DNA of 32,515 bases from Psychrobacillus antarcticus. GTDB lineage: Bacteria; Bacillota; Bacilli; Bacillales_A; Planococcaceae. Of the stretch, positions 7,204-14,850 are shown in pieces. Position 1 is the stretch's first letter; the number at the start of each line of letters is the position of its first letter. Position numbers and translations under genes: made by a program. The notes beneath the pieces are model-generated. The model saw only the letters and a list, made by a program, of their open reading frames with translations, made no database searches and was not told the DNA's origin. Where the stretch lies: NCBI RefSeq assembly GCF_029533155.1, contig NZ_JAIZDB010000042.1:1-32515 (forward strand), given 5' to 3'.

Positions 7204-7887
7204 TTAAGCTATGCGGAAGAAACTTGGCTGTAGGTCAGTAAAACCGTATTTTTTCATGTGTACTTGGAATGAGTATTTTGCAATTGCTTGTTCCTTGAAT
7301 CTTCTTTTCTGCATATTCTTTAAATCCTCTTTCATCATTTGAGGGGATTGAAAGTCCGAATGAACGGAACGATTGGATACTGCTGCCTCATCTTCTCTTT
7401 GCCTTTTTGCTTCAACTTCAATTTGTCTAGTCGCTTCTTGGTTTAATGTAATTTGTGACTGTACGGTTTGAATTTTCGCCGTAGCATTAGCCGCGATCCT
7501 TTGGTTTTGTGGAGTTGGTTCATCAAAAGCAAGAGCAGAGCTTCGAACTTTTTCTAATAGTTCAATCGTTTTTTCTGGTGTTGGTCCACCGATTGTTTGT
7601 ACAGGCATAGAAGGTCCTTTGATTTCTAGCATACTTTTGTTTTTTTGCTCTATTTGCTGAAACTCTTTAAGTGCCGCGGTTACTTCAGTGGATTCGCTTT
7701 CTTTTTCTTTATTCCCAAGTAACAAATCCTCCAGTTCTGCTAAAGTAGGATTCTTTTTAGGCTGATAATACGCTGCATTTTTACGATAGGCTTGTCCTAC
7801 ATCTTTTCGTTGAAAAGCACGTTTTCTTTGCTCTATCTCAGCTATTGCATTGGCAGCCCCATAACCAGTTGCCCTTACTAGTGACAT
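7204..7887 (-). CDS. Unknown cytosolic protein, possibly SprA-related
   Basis: A 227-residue hydrophilic, Gln/Lys/Glu-rich protein with long predicted helices and no signal peptide. A central stretch, PEKTIELLEKVRSSALAFDE followed by PTPQNQRIAANATAKIQ (about residues 102-140), resembles the conserved core of the SprA-related family in layout (helix, ALAF/ALAP, then a helix rich in Ala), but no His-Glu metalloprotease-like motif is visible. The C-terminus is basic (MQKRRFKEQAIAKYSFQVHM). The start at 7887 (MSLVRATGYG) has GAGGTGG six bases ahead; the in-frame upstream start at 7926 has no such site. First gene of a two-gene operon with ybaK. Function unknown. Confidence 0.75.
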   Translation of the reverse strand: MSLVRATGYGAANAIAEIEQRKRAFQRKDVGQAYRKNAAYYQPKKNPTLAELEDLLLGNKEKESESTEVTAALKEFQQIEQKNKSMLEIKGPSMPVQTIGGPTPEKTIELLEKVRSSALAFDEPTPQNQRIAANATAKIQTVQSQITLNQEATRQIEVEAKRQREDEAAVSNRSVHSDFQSPQMMKEDLKNMQKRRFKEQAIAKYSFQVHMKKYGFTDLQPSFFRIA

Positions 7888-7924
7888 CTCTTCCACCTCG
7901 ATCCATAAAGTTATCCTTCTTAAC

Positions 7925-7952
7925 ATTTTACCACATTCACAAAATATTCAAA
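7925..7952 (-). promoter_or_regulatory. Promoter of the 7204-ybaK operon
   Basis: On the minus strand TTTGAA (7952-7947), 16 bases, then TAAAAT (7930-7925), with TGG directly ahead giving an extended -10. It lies about 37 bases upstream of the chosen start. Confidence 0.5.
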
Positions 7953-8059
7953 CTTACTATTGTCATAAAGTAGGTACGCAAAAAGACTCAAATATATTTT
8001 TATGGAAATTAAAGAATAATAGTTCTTTATTACTATAAATATGAAAAACTAAGCAAATA

Positions 8060-8222
8060 ACGCCCGGTCCTTTAGGATCTAAACCTGTTTCTACTGTTTT
8101 CGAAGGGCTTTGGACAGACTTATTGCTATATAATTACCGTTTGATTTTTTAAAGATGCTGGTCGTGACTGAAGTCACGACCAGCATCTTTTTTTCTCGGT
8201 AATCTTATGGCTATTGATTGTC
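8060..8222 (+). repeat. Large modular repeat, module 1, copy 2
   Basis: Nearly identical to 2015-2177 and in the same orientation, 6 kb away. It lies upstream of the 7204-ybaK operon with no plus-strand gene ahead of it, so its terminator hairpin has no obvious gene to serve here. This supports spread as an element rather than co-option as a gene terminator. Confidence 0.85.
8151..8197 (+). terminator. 19-bp perfect palindrome with T-tract (second copy)
   Basis: The same arms as at 2106-2145, located at 8151-8169 and 8172-8190, followed by seven T residues in all. Confidence 0.65.
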
Positions 8223-8306
8223 CGTTGCCCTTCTACAACTTCTAGAAACAAGTTAGTGCAATTTTTGTTAATTAGAGAAAAGATACTTCCCTATTCCTAG
8301 AGGCTA

Positions 8307-8419
8307 GATGATGACAGTCTAAGTGCGCGACATCGTGGTGCTCCTCCGCAAAGCTCGTCGCAAAACAAAAAAACATTTCGCAACGACTGCCTGACCCGCG
8401 TCGTGCGGGCCCGATGATG
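8307..8419. repeat. 106-bp GC-rich insertion between GATGATG repeats, within repeat copy 2
   Basis: Copy 1 has no counterpart to this segment. It is bounded by GATGATG at 8307-8313 and 8413-8419, like a 7-bp target duplication. The interior is GC-rich with hairpins (CCCGCGTCGTGCGGG at 8395-8409). Its CTAAGTGCGCGAC start resembles, in reverse orientation, the CTAAGTTCGCCGCG end of the GGA-hairpin array. The boundary on the side of copy 1 is approximate. Confidence 0.5.
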
Positions 8420-8988
8420 CAATTTCGTGAACTATTCCGCTTCTTTATTGGGCAGACACTTACTATTTTTCTTTATTTCCACTAGTAAAAAAGGAAATCT
8501 ACTATCTTCATCCTCATTACACAATTTCATTCCTAAATTCAACAGGCGGTTTTTCCCCACTTTAACTCGGACTACTCTTCTTGCTCTAAGCGAGGGTCTA
8601 TGGAACATCTCCTAGTTGAGTACTACTCACTTAATTGATTGGAGTGCAAGGTGGCGACTCCTGTGGGAACAGCAAATGTTTTCTGCACCGATAGCGAAGC
8701 GTCAGGTGCACGAGCTGAAAGCCCCGCAGGAGCATATGTTTTCGTAGTGACGGGGAGATTGAAGCCGTGCCACGGAGGCCAACAGGATGTTGGTCACAAA
8801 GGCGTTGAGGCCCACAGGATGTGGGTTATGCAATCGTTGCCGCAGGACGCGGCGAACTTAGATTGCCTTCCTTTTAAGATGTGGCGCTCTTAGCCTTTGT
8901 ACTCCACCTGAAACGGAAATCAGTAGTATTAATCATTCTTAAAAGTCCTGAAAACTGGTGTTCATGCTGTTTTTTTATACTTTCTTAT
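8420..8988 (+). repeat. Large modular repeat, module 2 (GGA-hairpin array), copy 2
   Basis: Matches 2270-2848 with scattered substitutions. The three GGA-loop hairpins are conserved at 8779-8793, 8811-8825 and 8839-8853 with identical sequences. The frame at 8639-8893 encodes nearly the same peptide as the one in copy 1 (MECKVATPVGTANVFCTDSE), but it shares no ribosome binding site and only reflects the repeat. No real gene was seen in 7888-9113. Confidence 0.8.
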
Positions 8989-9004
8989 CTTTTAAGAAAA
9001 AACC

Positions 9005-9095
9005 GAGCAAAGCGAACACGGTCCTTTAAGTTTAACTATTGTGTATAAAAATAAACCCCCGAAAGTACATCTTCGAAGGCCTTACACTAGCGTAT
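9005..9095 (+). repeat. Degenerate partial copy of repeat module 1
   Basis: CGGTCCTTTAAG followed about 45 bases later by TCTTCGAAGGCCTTACA echoes CGGTCCTTTAGG and TTTTCGAAGGGCTTTGGACA of module 1. Only these blocks align, and the palindrome is absent. It lies between the end of module 2 copy 2 and the end of resA. Confidence 0.35.
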
Positions 9096-9113
9096 TAGGA
9101 TTACTGGATCAAA

Positions 9114-9647
9114 TTAGCTAGGGGTAATTTGTTCCATATATTCTATAATCATTTCTTTGCTCATTTCCCCGGTGATTACTTTTACTATTTTACCTTCAGG
9201 GTTGATAAGTAATGTGGTTGGCAAAGGATTAATCTTGTAAGTTTCCATTACACTTTTGTTGTGATCGATTAGAACCGGGAAACTTAAACCTTTACGATCT
9301 ATGAATTTTTGAACGGAAAAATCTGATTCCCCTACATTTACAGCTAAAATTTCAAGCCCTTTATCTTTATATTTTTGGTATTGCTCGTCCATTAGTGGAA
9401 ACTCTCTTTCGCACGGTTTACACCAAGTTCCCCAGAAGTTTAAAAAGACACCTTGACCTTTATAATCAGATAGTTTGTGCTTTTTTCCATTCATATCCAC
9501 TAAAGCAAAATCAGGCGCATCATCTCCAACTTGTATTAATGCAGTTCTTTCCTTCGTTAAATTTGTATAAATTGTAAAAACAATCGCAAATACCATTATC
9601 GCTAAAATAATAGTACGCATAAAAAAGCGTTTTTTCTTTTTATCCAT
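9114..9647 (-). CDS. resA: ResA-like membrane-anchored thiol-disulfide oxidoreductase
   Basis: An extracytoplasmic thioredoxin-fold protein; family members reduce the haem-binding cysteines of apocytochrome c during cytochrome maturation. The 177 residues comprise a basic start (MDKKKKRFF), one membrane anchor (about 11-29) and a TlpA/AhpC-like domain with WCKPCERE (Cys76, Cys79, Glu80) and the cis-proline in PLPTT (Pro143). AAGGGA precedes the ATG at 9647. In Bacillus subtilis resA heads resABCDE; here no resB or resC follows, so this may be a paralogue (ResA/StoA/YkvV group) with another substrate. Downstream is repeat DNA; upstream is topB, divergent. Confidence 0.85.
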   Translation of the reverse strand: MDKKKKRFFMRTIILAIMVFAIVFTIYTNLTKERTALIQVGDDAPDFALVDMNGKKHKLSDYKGQGVFLNFWGTWCKPCEREFPLMDEQYQKYKDKGLEILAVNVGESDFSVQKFIDRKGLSFPVLIDHNKSVMETYKINPLPTTLLINPEGKIVKVITGEMSKEMIIEYMEQITPS

Positions 9648-9819
9648 TTTAGTTGTGTCCCTTCTTTTATTAATTTTACATATTCAATTCAAGAATTATT
9701 TTACTTTCTCTCATTACTCATCGTAGTGTGAATTAGTTATATCGTCAATAAAAGTTCACTAAACTAAACTTCACTAATTTCTACACTATATGTCCATCAC
9801 TGCAAACACCCTTATTGTA

Positions 9820-9828
9820 TGCTATATT
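9820..9828 (+). promoter_or_regulatory. Possible extended -10 promoter of topB
   Basis: TGCTATATT about 34 bases ahead of the topB start. No clear -35 box. Confidence 0.3.
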
Positions 9829-9861
9829 AATTTTTAACGGTAGTTGAAGGGATGTTATAAA

Positions 9862-12051
9862 ATGAAGAAAAGTGTAGTAATTGCGGAGAAGCCCTCTGTA
9901 GCTCGAGATATCGCAAATGTACTTAAGTGTCATAAAAAAGGAAACGGTTATTTAGAAGGTGACAAATATATCGTAACTTGGGCATTAGGGCATTTAGTGA
10001 CATTAGCAGATCCAGAAATTTATGATGCAAAATATAAAACATGGAACTTAGATGATTTGCCAATGCTCCCAAACGACATGAAGTTAGTCATTATCAAACA
10101 AACTGGCAAGCAATACAATGCAGTTAAAAGTCAATTAGTACGTACAGATGTTAGTGATATTATCATTGCAACCGATGCTGGTCGCGAAGGTGAATTAGTA
10201 GCTAGGTGGATTATTGAGAAAGCAAAGGTTAACAAACCTATTCAGCGGCTTTGGATTTCCTCTGTAACGGACAAGGCTATTAAAGAAGGCTTCCAAAATC
10301 TAAAACCAGGTAAGGCTTATGAAAACTTATACCATGCAGCAGTTGCAAGATCTGAGGCAGATTGGTATATCGGGCTTAATGCAACCCGCGCACTAACTAG
10401 TAAATACAATGCACAGCTTTCATGTGGACGTGTACAGACTCCTACTGTCGCTATTATTGCTCAAAGAGAAGATGAAATCCGAAGCTTTAAGCCTAAAACC
10501 TATTATGGCGTAGAAGCACATACGGACCAAAAGCTTAAACTTACATGGGTAGAAAAACAAACAAATGATTCTAGAACATTCGCTAAAGAAAAAGCAGAGC
10601 AAATTGTTGCTAAAGTGGATAAAAAGCAAGGGACAATCGTAGAGGTCGATAAAAAACAAAAGAAAAGCTTTGCCCCACCACTATATGATTTAACGGAATT
10701 ACAACGGGATGCCAATAAAATATTTGGTTTTTCAGCGAAAGAGACACTTGGAATTATGCAAACTTTGTATGAGCGACATAAAGTATTAACGTATCCTCGT
10801 ACAGATTCAAGATATATTTCTACTGATATTGTAGAAACATTACCAGAACGCTTAAAGTCATGTGGTATCGGGCAATATAGACCATTTGCAAACAAAGTAT
10901 TACAAAAGCCTATTAAAGCAACGAAAGCATTTGTCGACGATAGTAAGGTTTCCGATCATCATGCCATTATTCCAACAGAAGAAACAGTGATCCAATCTAA
11001 CTTCACAGACAAAGAACGTAAAATATACGATTTAGTTATTAAACGTTTTATAGCAGTGCTCTACCCTCCTTTTGAATATGAACAAATTACGGTCAAAGCC
11101 TCTATTGGCGATGAAATATTTGTAGCAAAAGGAAAAACGATTGTTTCATCCGGTTGGAAGGAAGTATACGAAAATCGTTTTGAAGAGGACGACAACGCAG
11201 AAGATATGAAAGAACAATTACTACCGAGCATAAACAAAGGTGATAAATTATCCGTAAAATTAGTCACCGAGACGTCGGGTCAAACGAAAGCACCTGCAAG
11301 ATTCAATGAAGGATCTTTGCTTACAGCAATGGAAAGTCCGGCAAAATATATGGGTACGCAAGATAAGGAACTCGCAAAAACACTAGATAAAACTGGTGGT
11401 TTAGGAACAGTTGCAACAAGAGCAGATATTATCGAAAAACTGTTCAATTCTTTCTTAATAGAGAAAAAAGGGAAAGATATTTACCTAACATCCAAAGGAA
11501 AACAATTGCTTGAATTAGTTCCAGAAGACCTAAAGACCCCCGCCCTTACAGCTGAATGGGAGCAAAAACTAGATTCAATTGCAAAAGGAAAATTGAGTAA
11601 AACCGTATTTATCAATGAAATGAAAACGTATACGAAAACAATTGTTAGTAATATAAAAAATAGTGACAAGAAATTCAAGCATGACAATATATCTACAAAG
11701 AGCTGCCCTGACTGTGGCAAACCGATGCTTGAAGTGAACGGCAAAAAAGGAAAAATGCTTGTATGTCAGGACCGTGAATGTGGTCATCGCAAAAACGTAG
11801 CTAGAGTAACGAATGCACGTTGTCCACAATGTAAGAAAAAACTGGAATTACGTGGCGAAGGGGAAGGACAAATCTTTACTTGTTCATGTGGATACCGCGA
11901 AAAAATGTCTGCTTTCGAACGTCGCAGAAAAAATACAGGTGGCAAAGTCGACAAACGCGATGTACAAAAGTACTTAAAGAAACAAGACCAAGAGGAAGAA
12001 CCTGTAAACACTGCACTAGCAGATGCATTGAAAAAATTGAACTTAAAATAA
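9862..12051 (+). CDS. topB: DNA topoisomerase III (type IA)
   Basis: Cuts one DNA strand through a 5'-phosphotyrosine link and passes another strand, resolving recombination and replication intermediates. The 729-residue protein is close in length to Bacillus TopB. It opens with the Toprim domain (VVIAEKPSVARDIA, then IIATDAGREGELVARWI with Asp105 and Glu109), followed by the core domain with the catalytic tyrosine in LTYPRTDSRYIS (Tyr311). Two C-terminal zinc ribbons follow: CPDCGKP...CQDRECGH near 613-640 and CPQCKKK...CSCGY near 655-680. The ATG at 9862 is preceded by GAAGGGA; a TTG at 9844 opens the same frame but has no site and adds no conserved residues. It is monocistronic. Confidence 0.96.
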   Translation: MKKSVVIAEKPSVARDIANVLKCHKKGNGYLEGDKYIVTWALGHLVTLADPEIYDAKYKTWNLDDLPMLPNDMKLVIIKQTGKQYNAVKSQLVRTDVSDIIIATDAGREGELVARWIIEKAKVNKPIQRLWISSVTDKAIKEGFQNLKPGKAYENLYHAAVARSEADWYIGLNATRALTSKYNAQLSCGRVQTPTVAIIAQREDEIRSFKPKTYYGVEAHTDQKLKLTWVEKQTNDSRTFAKEKAEQIVAKVDKKQGTIVEVDKKQKKSFAPPLYDLTELQRDANKIFGFSAKETLGIMQTLYERHKVLTYPRTDSRYISTDIVETLPERLKSCGIGQYRPFANKVLQKPIKATKAFVDDSKVSDHHAIIPTEETVIQSNFTDKERKIYDLVIKRFIAVLYPPFEYEQITVKASIGDEIFVAKGKTIVSSGWKEVYENRFEEDDNAEDMKEQLLPSINKGDKLSVKLVTETSGQTKAPARFNEGSLLTAMESPAKYMGTQDKELAKTLDKTGGLGTVATRADIIEKLFNSFLIEKKGKDIYLTSKGKQLLELVPEDLKTPALTAEWEQKLDSIAKGKLSKTVFINEMKTYTKTIVSNIKNSDKKFKHDNISTKSCPDCGKPMLEVNGKKGKMLVCQDRECGHRKNVARVTNARCPQCKKKLELRGEGEGQIFTCSCGYREKMSAFERRRKNTGGKVDKRDVQKYLKKQDQEEEPVNTALADALKKLNLK

Positions 12052-12065
12052 TATAAAATTTAACT

Positions 12066-12106
12066 ATACATTCATACCTTTTTAGGAAGGGATGTATTAG
12101 TTTTTT
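12066..12106 (+). terminator. Probable terminator of topB
   Basis: ATACAT and CCTT pair with AAGG and ATGTAT with internal mismatches, then six T residues. It begins 15 bases past the stop codon. Confidence 0.5.
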
Positions 12107-12244
12107 GACCTATCTATAAAAATTTACTCGCTATTTTCAACTAAATTACATCCTTTTCTATCATTACATGACTTTTACCTCCCCTTTTTTATTTGATAAA
12201 TGATATTATTGACATAGCAATGTCGAACCGTGGAGGTTAAATAG

Positions 12245-13906
12245 TTGGGTACAGTTCATCCTTTTACGAAAATAATATTAAGTGCTTCGGAAGATTTAAT
12301 CATCGTACTTGACGAAACCGGTAAGATATTAAATAAGAATAATGCTTGGAAAAAGATTAAGTACACGAACGAATATACCCTACTTATGACAGAAAACTCT
12401 AGCTTCATAGATTTATTGGAGTCGGCTCATAATTACGAGCAATTAGATTCTATTCAACAGGTACTACGCGGAGAAATAGATGAATTTCAAAAAGAATTTA
12501 CTAGCACTATAGAAAAAAAAAGTTATTGTTACTTATTTAGTACTTATAAATTGAAGCTCCCTTCGAATCAATTAGGTGCAATTGTTATTTATTCGGTAAA
12601 TACTATTGAAAAAGATTTAAGTAAATTTGCCTATTATGATTTTTTAACGAACTTACCTAATCGAAGAATGACGTATGATATTCTCCAGCATAAAATAAAA
12701 AAACAGGAGCCTTTTTCTCTTTTTTACGTAGAATTAGATGGGTTCAAATTAGTAAATGATATGTATGGTCATGCACGAGGCGACACACTTCTTGTAGATA
12801 TAGCCAAGTTTTTGAACGAAGCTATAGAGCTTGAAAAAGTAGTCGCACGTGTGGGTGGCGATGAGTTTGTTATTATTATAGATGAAGTGAATAAGGAACA
12901 GCTAAGCCGAATTACAAATAAAATGATTCAAGACTTTCAACAAATTTCCGAGTCCCTATCAGTGCCTTCTATCCCTCTAAGCCTTAGTATTGGAATTTCC
13001 CGGTATCCTGAGGATGCACCCGACACTGAATTACTATTTCATTATGCTAATATTGCGATGAATTCAGCTAAAAAACGAAACGCTAATAACTTTAATTTCT
13101 TTGAACACTTTATGGTTGAAAAGTTAGAAAGAAAGGTTCATATTGAAAATGAACTACACGGGGACTTAAAGGAAACAACGATCCACTTTGTCGGACAGCC
13201 GCAATTCAATTCTAAAACAAATGAAGTAATTGGCATTGAGGTACTCACTCGTTGGATCCACCCCAAATACGGATATATTTCTCCTCCTGAGTTTATTGGA
13301 ATTGCTGATAATAGTGGAAGAATTGAGGAACTAACGAAGTATTTAGTCAGCGAGGTATTTTCCAACGTTTCTAGATGGATTGAGGATTATGGATTTGATA
13401 AGCCAGTAGCTATTAATATCACTCCTAGGTTACTCGGAAATAGACAATTTTTTAATGATTTAATTCATTTTATCCAGTATTATAGGATTCCACCCCAAAT
13501 GGTAGATATTGAAATTACAGAAAATGCAAATTTAGATACTAATCAAAATATATTAGATAATATTGCATTTTGTCGAAAACATGGGATTCGCTTATCTCTA
13601 GACGATTTCGGAACAGGTTATTCCAAGCTAGCAGATCTTGTAGACTTTCAAATCGATAAATTGAAAATCGATAAGTATTTTGTAGATAAAATCGGTAAAG
13701 AAACAAATGCAGAGCTCATTTTACATACATTTATGAATCTTGCTAAAGGATTAAAATGCGATGTTCTTGCAGAAGGTGTTGAAACAAAAGAGCAGGTCGA
13801 TTATTTGAATACCCTCGGTCTCAATTACTTCCAAGGTTATTACTTTTCGAAGCCTATTCCTCTAGAAGAGTTTGAGCAAAACTACTTACAAAATAAAAAA
13901 CTATAA
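12245..13906 (+). CDS. PAS-GGDEF-EAL cyclic-di-GMP turnover protein
   Basis: A 553-residue soluble protein with three domains: an N-terminal PAS-like sensor (about 8-118), a GGDEF diguanylate cyclase domain (about 125-285) and an EAL phosphodiesterase domain (about 300-550). The cyclase site RVGGDEFV (GGDEF at 204-208) and the metal site FYVELDGFKLVND are intact; the inhibitory RxxD site is not, because those positions are Glu and Lys (ELEKVVAR). The EAL signature reads EVL (332-334), and the other catalytic residues are present: AINITP, DIEITEN, LDDFGTGYS, KIDKYF, AEGVET and FQGYYF. Both activities are therefore possible. No membrane segment is visible. The start is TTG at 12245 with GGAGG eight bases ahead. 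The gene is alone, with a terminator behind. Confidence 0.92.
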   Translation: MGTVHPFTKIILSASEDLIIVLDETGKILNKNNAWKKIKYTNEYTLLMTENSSFIDLLESAHNYEQLDSIQQVLRGEIDEFQKEFTSTIEKKSYCYLFSTYKLKLPSNQLGAIVIYSVNTIEKDLSKFAYYDFLTNLPNRRMTYDILQHKIKKQEPFSLFYVELDGFKLVNDMYGHARGDTLLVDIAKFLNEAIELEKVVARVGGDEFVIIIDEVNKEQLSRITNKMIQDFQQISESLSVPSIPLSLSIGISRYPEDAPDTELLFHYANIAMNSAKKRNANNFNFFEHFMVEKLERKVHIENELHGDLKETTIHFVGQPQFNSKTNEVIGIEVLTRWIHPKYGYISPPEFIGIADNSGRIEELTKYLVSEVFSNVSRWIEDYGFDKPVAINITPRLLGNRQFFNDLIHFIQYYRIPPQMVDIEITENANLDTNQNILDNIAFCRKHGIRLSLDDFGTGYSKLADLVDFQIDKLKIDKYFVDKIGKETNAELILHTFMNLAKGLKCDVLAEGVETKEQVDYLNTLGLNYFQGYYFSKPIPLEEFEQNYLQNKKL

Positions 13907-13946
13907 ACAGGTGAAGAGAAAGACATTTTCTTCACCTGTTTTTTTA
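13905..13946 (+). terminator. Intrinsic terminator of the GGDEF-EAL gene
   Basis: AACAGGTGAAGA pairs with TCTTCACCTGTT, followed by a run of T residues. It overlaps the stop codon. Confidence 0.85.
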
Positions 13947-13994
13947 TGTCTTCACTTAGTAATATAGTTAAAAAGGAGAAATATTTAAACAACC

Positions 13995-14040
13995 TTTATT
14001 TATATCGTATTATACGATATAATCTAATCATACGATATAA
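13995..14040 (+). promoter_or_regulatory. Promoter and palindromic operator of the MarR-DUF3147 operon
   Basis: A perfect inverted repeat with 11-bp arms around a single T spans 14000-14022 (core TATCGTAT-T-ATACGATA). A third half-site, ATACGATATAA, repeats exactly at 14030-14040, 18 bases after the first copy of that arm. A TATAAT -10 (14018-14023) lies inside the palindrome, with TTTATT 17 bases upstream as a weak -35. A repressor bound here would cover the -10 box and the start site, so MarR self-repression is likely. Confidence 0.75.
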
Positions 14041-14052
14041 GTGGAGGTTTCT

Positions 14053-14445
14053 ATGGAATTAAACAAATATTTTACGGATATTTATTATTATTTACACCCT
14101 AAACTAGAACAAATCATTTCTCACCAAAGTGTTCGGATTCTGCAAATTATTCAAAAGGAAGAATTAGTAACAGTCCGTGACATAGCAGATGCTTTAAATA
14201 TTTCACATAATACCGCATCTGAACATGTGAAAAAGTTAGAATACAATGGTTGGGTTATAAAACAACGACTGAAAGAAGACCAACGAAAAGTTTTTTTACA
14301 ATTATCATCAGTAGGGTTAGAGGTAGTAAAGCAAAATACAGAATTAGACGAAATAAAATTGCAACAAGCATTATTAAAATTGTCCAATGAGGAACAAACT
14401 TTGGTTCTACAAGCCTTCCGCATTTTGAGTGAGGTAGTTAAATAA
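14053..14445 (+). CDS. MarR-type winged-helix transcriptional regulator
   Basis: A 130-residue DNA-binding protein. The recognition region is VTVRDIADALNISHNTASEH (about residues 37-56), followed by VKKLEYNGWVIKQRLKEDQR, the wing with its charged tip, then a C-terminal helix for dimerisation (LSNEEQTLVLQAFRILSEVV). The ATG at 14053 follows GTGGAGG; the GTG at 14041 belongs to that ribosome binding site. The stop codon overlaps the start of the DUF3147 gene (TAATG), so the two are translationally coupled. The palindrome immediately upstream is the likely operator. The ligand is unknown. Confidence 0.88.
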   Translation: MELNKYFTDIYYYLHPKLEQIISHQSVRILQIIQKEELVTVRDIADALNISHNTASEHVKKLEYNGWVIKQRLKEDQRKVFLQLSSVGLEVVKQNTELDEIKLQQALLKLSNEEQTLVLQAFRILSEVVK

Positions 14446-14789
14446 TGTGGTGGATGAAAATCATTAGCTCCGCTTTAATCATTGCTGGTGTGACAGAACT
14501 TGCAAGAAGATTTCCTTTGTATGGAGGGATCATCGCTGCCCTTCCCCTTATTAGTTTACTGAGTATATTTTGGCTAACTTTCCAAGGAGAAACAGGCAGA
14601 CAAATTCAAACCTTTACATTAGGTGTACTTGTTGGTTTACCTGCTACAATTGTTATGCTTCTTGCAGTTTATATCATGCTAAAGAACTCATTTCCTTTTG
14701 TATTAGCGGTAATAGTAGGTATCATATCTTGGGGAGTCTTTCTGTGGATACAAAAATTAGTTCTATCACTGTTCAAAATACAACTATAA
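14445..14789 (+). CDS. DUF3147-family small membrane protein
   Basis: A 114-residue protein with four hydrophobic segments (about 5-18, 26-46, 55-80 and 85-106). The motif TELARRFPLYGGIIAALPLI, followed by SLLSIFW, is typical of DUF3147. The family has no established function; its layout resembles half of a small transporter. It is co-expressed with the MarR regulator through a one-base overlap, which suggests that it is the regulated output, perhaps in export or envelope stress. That role is inference. Confidence 0.82.
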   Translation: MWWMKIISSALIIAGVTELARRFPLYGGIIAALPLISLLSIFWLTFQGETGRQIQTFTLGVLVGLPATIVMLLAVYIMLKNSFPFVLAVIVGIISWGVFLWIQKLVLSLFKIQL

Positions 14790-14803
14790 TTACTCGCCCC
14801 TTA

Positions 14804-14838
14804 AAAACCTCCTGTCAAATGAATTGATAGGAGGTTTT
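14804..14838. terminator. Bidirectional terminator between DUF3147 and the anti-sigma gene
   Basis: AAAACCTCCTGTCA pairs with TGATAGGAGGTTTT (one mismatch); both strands carry a T run. It serves the two converging operons. Confidence 0.8.
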
Positions 14839-14850
14839 ACCTTGTAACTT

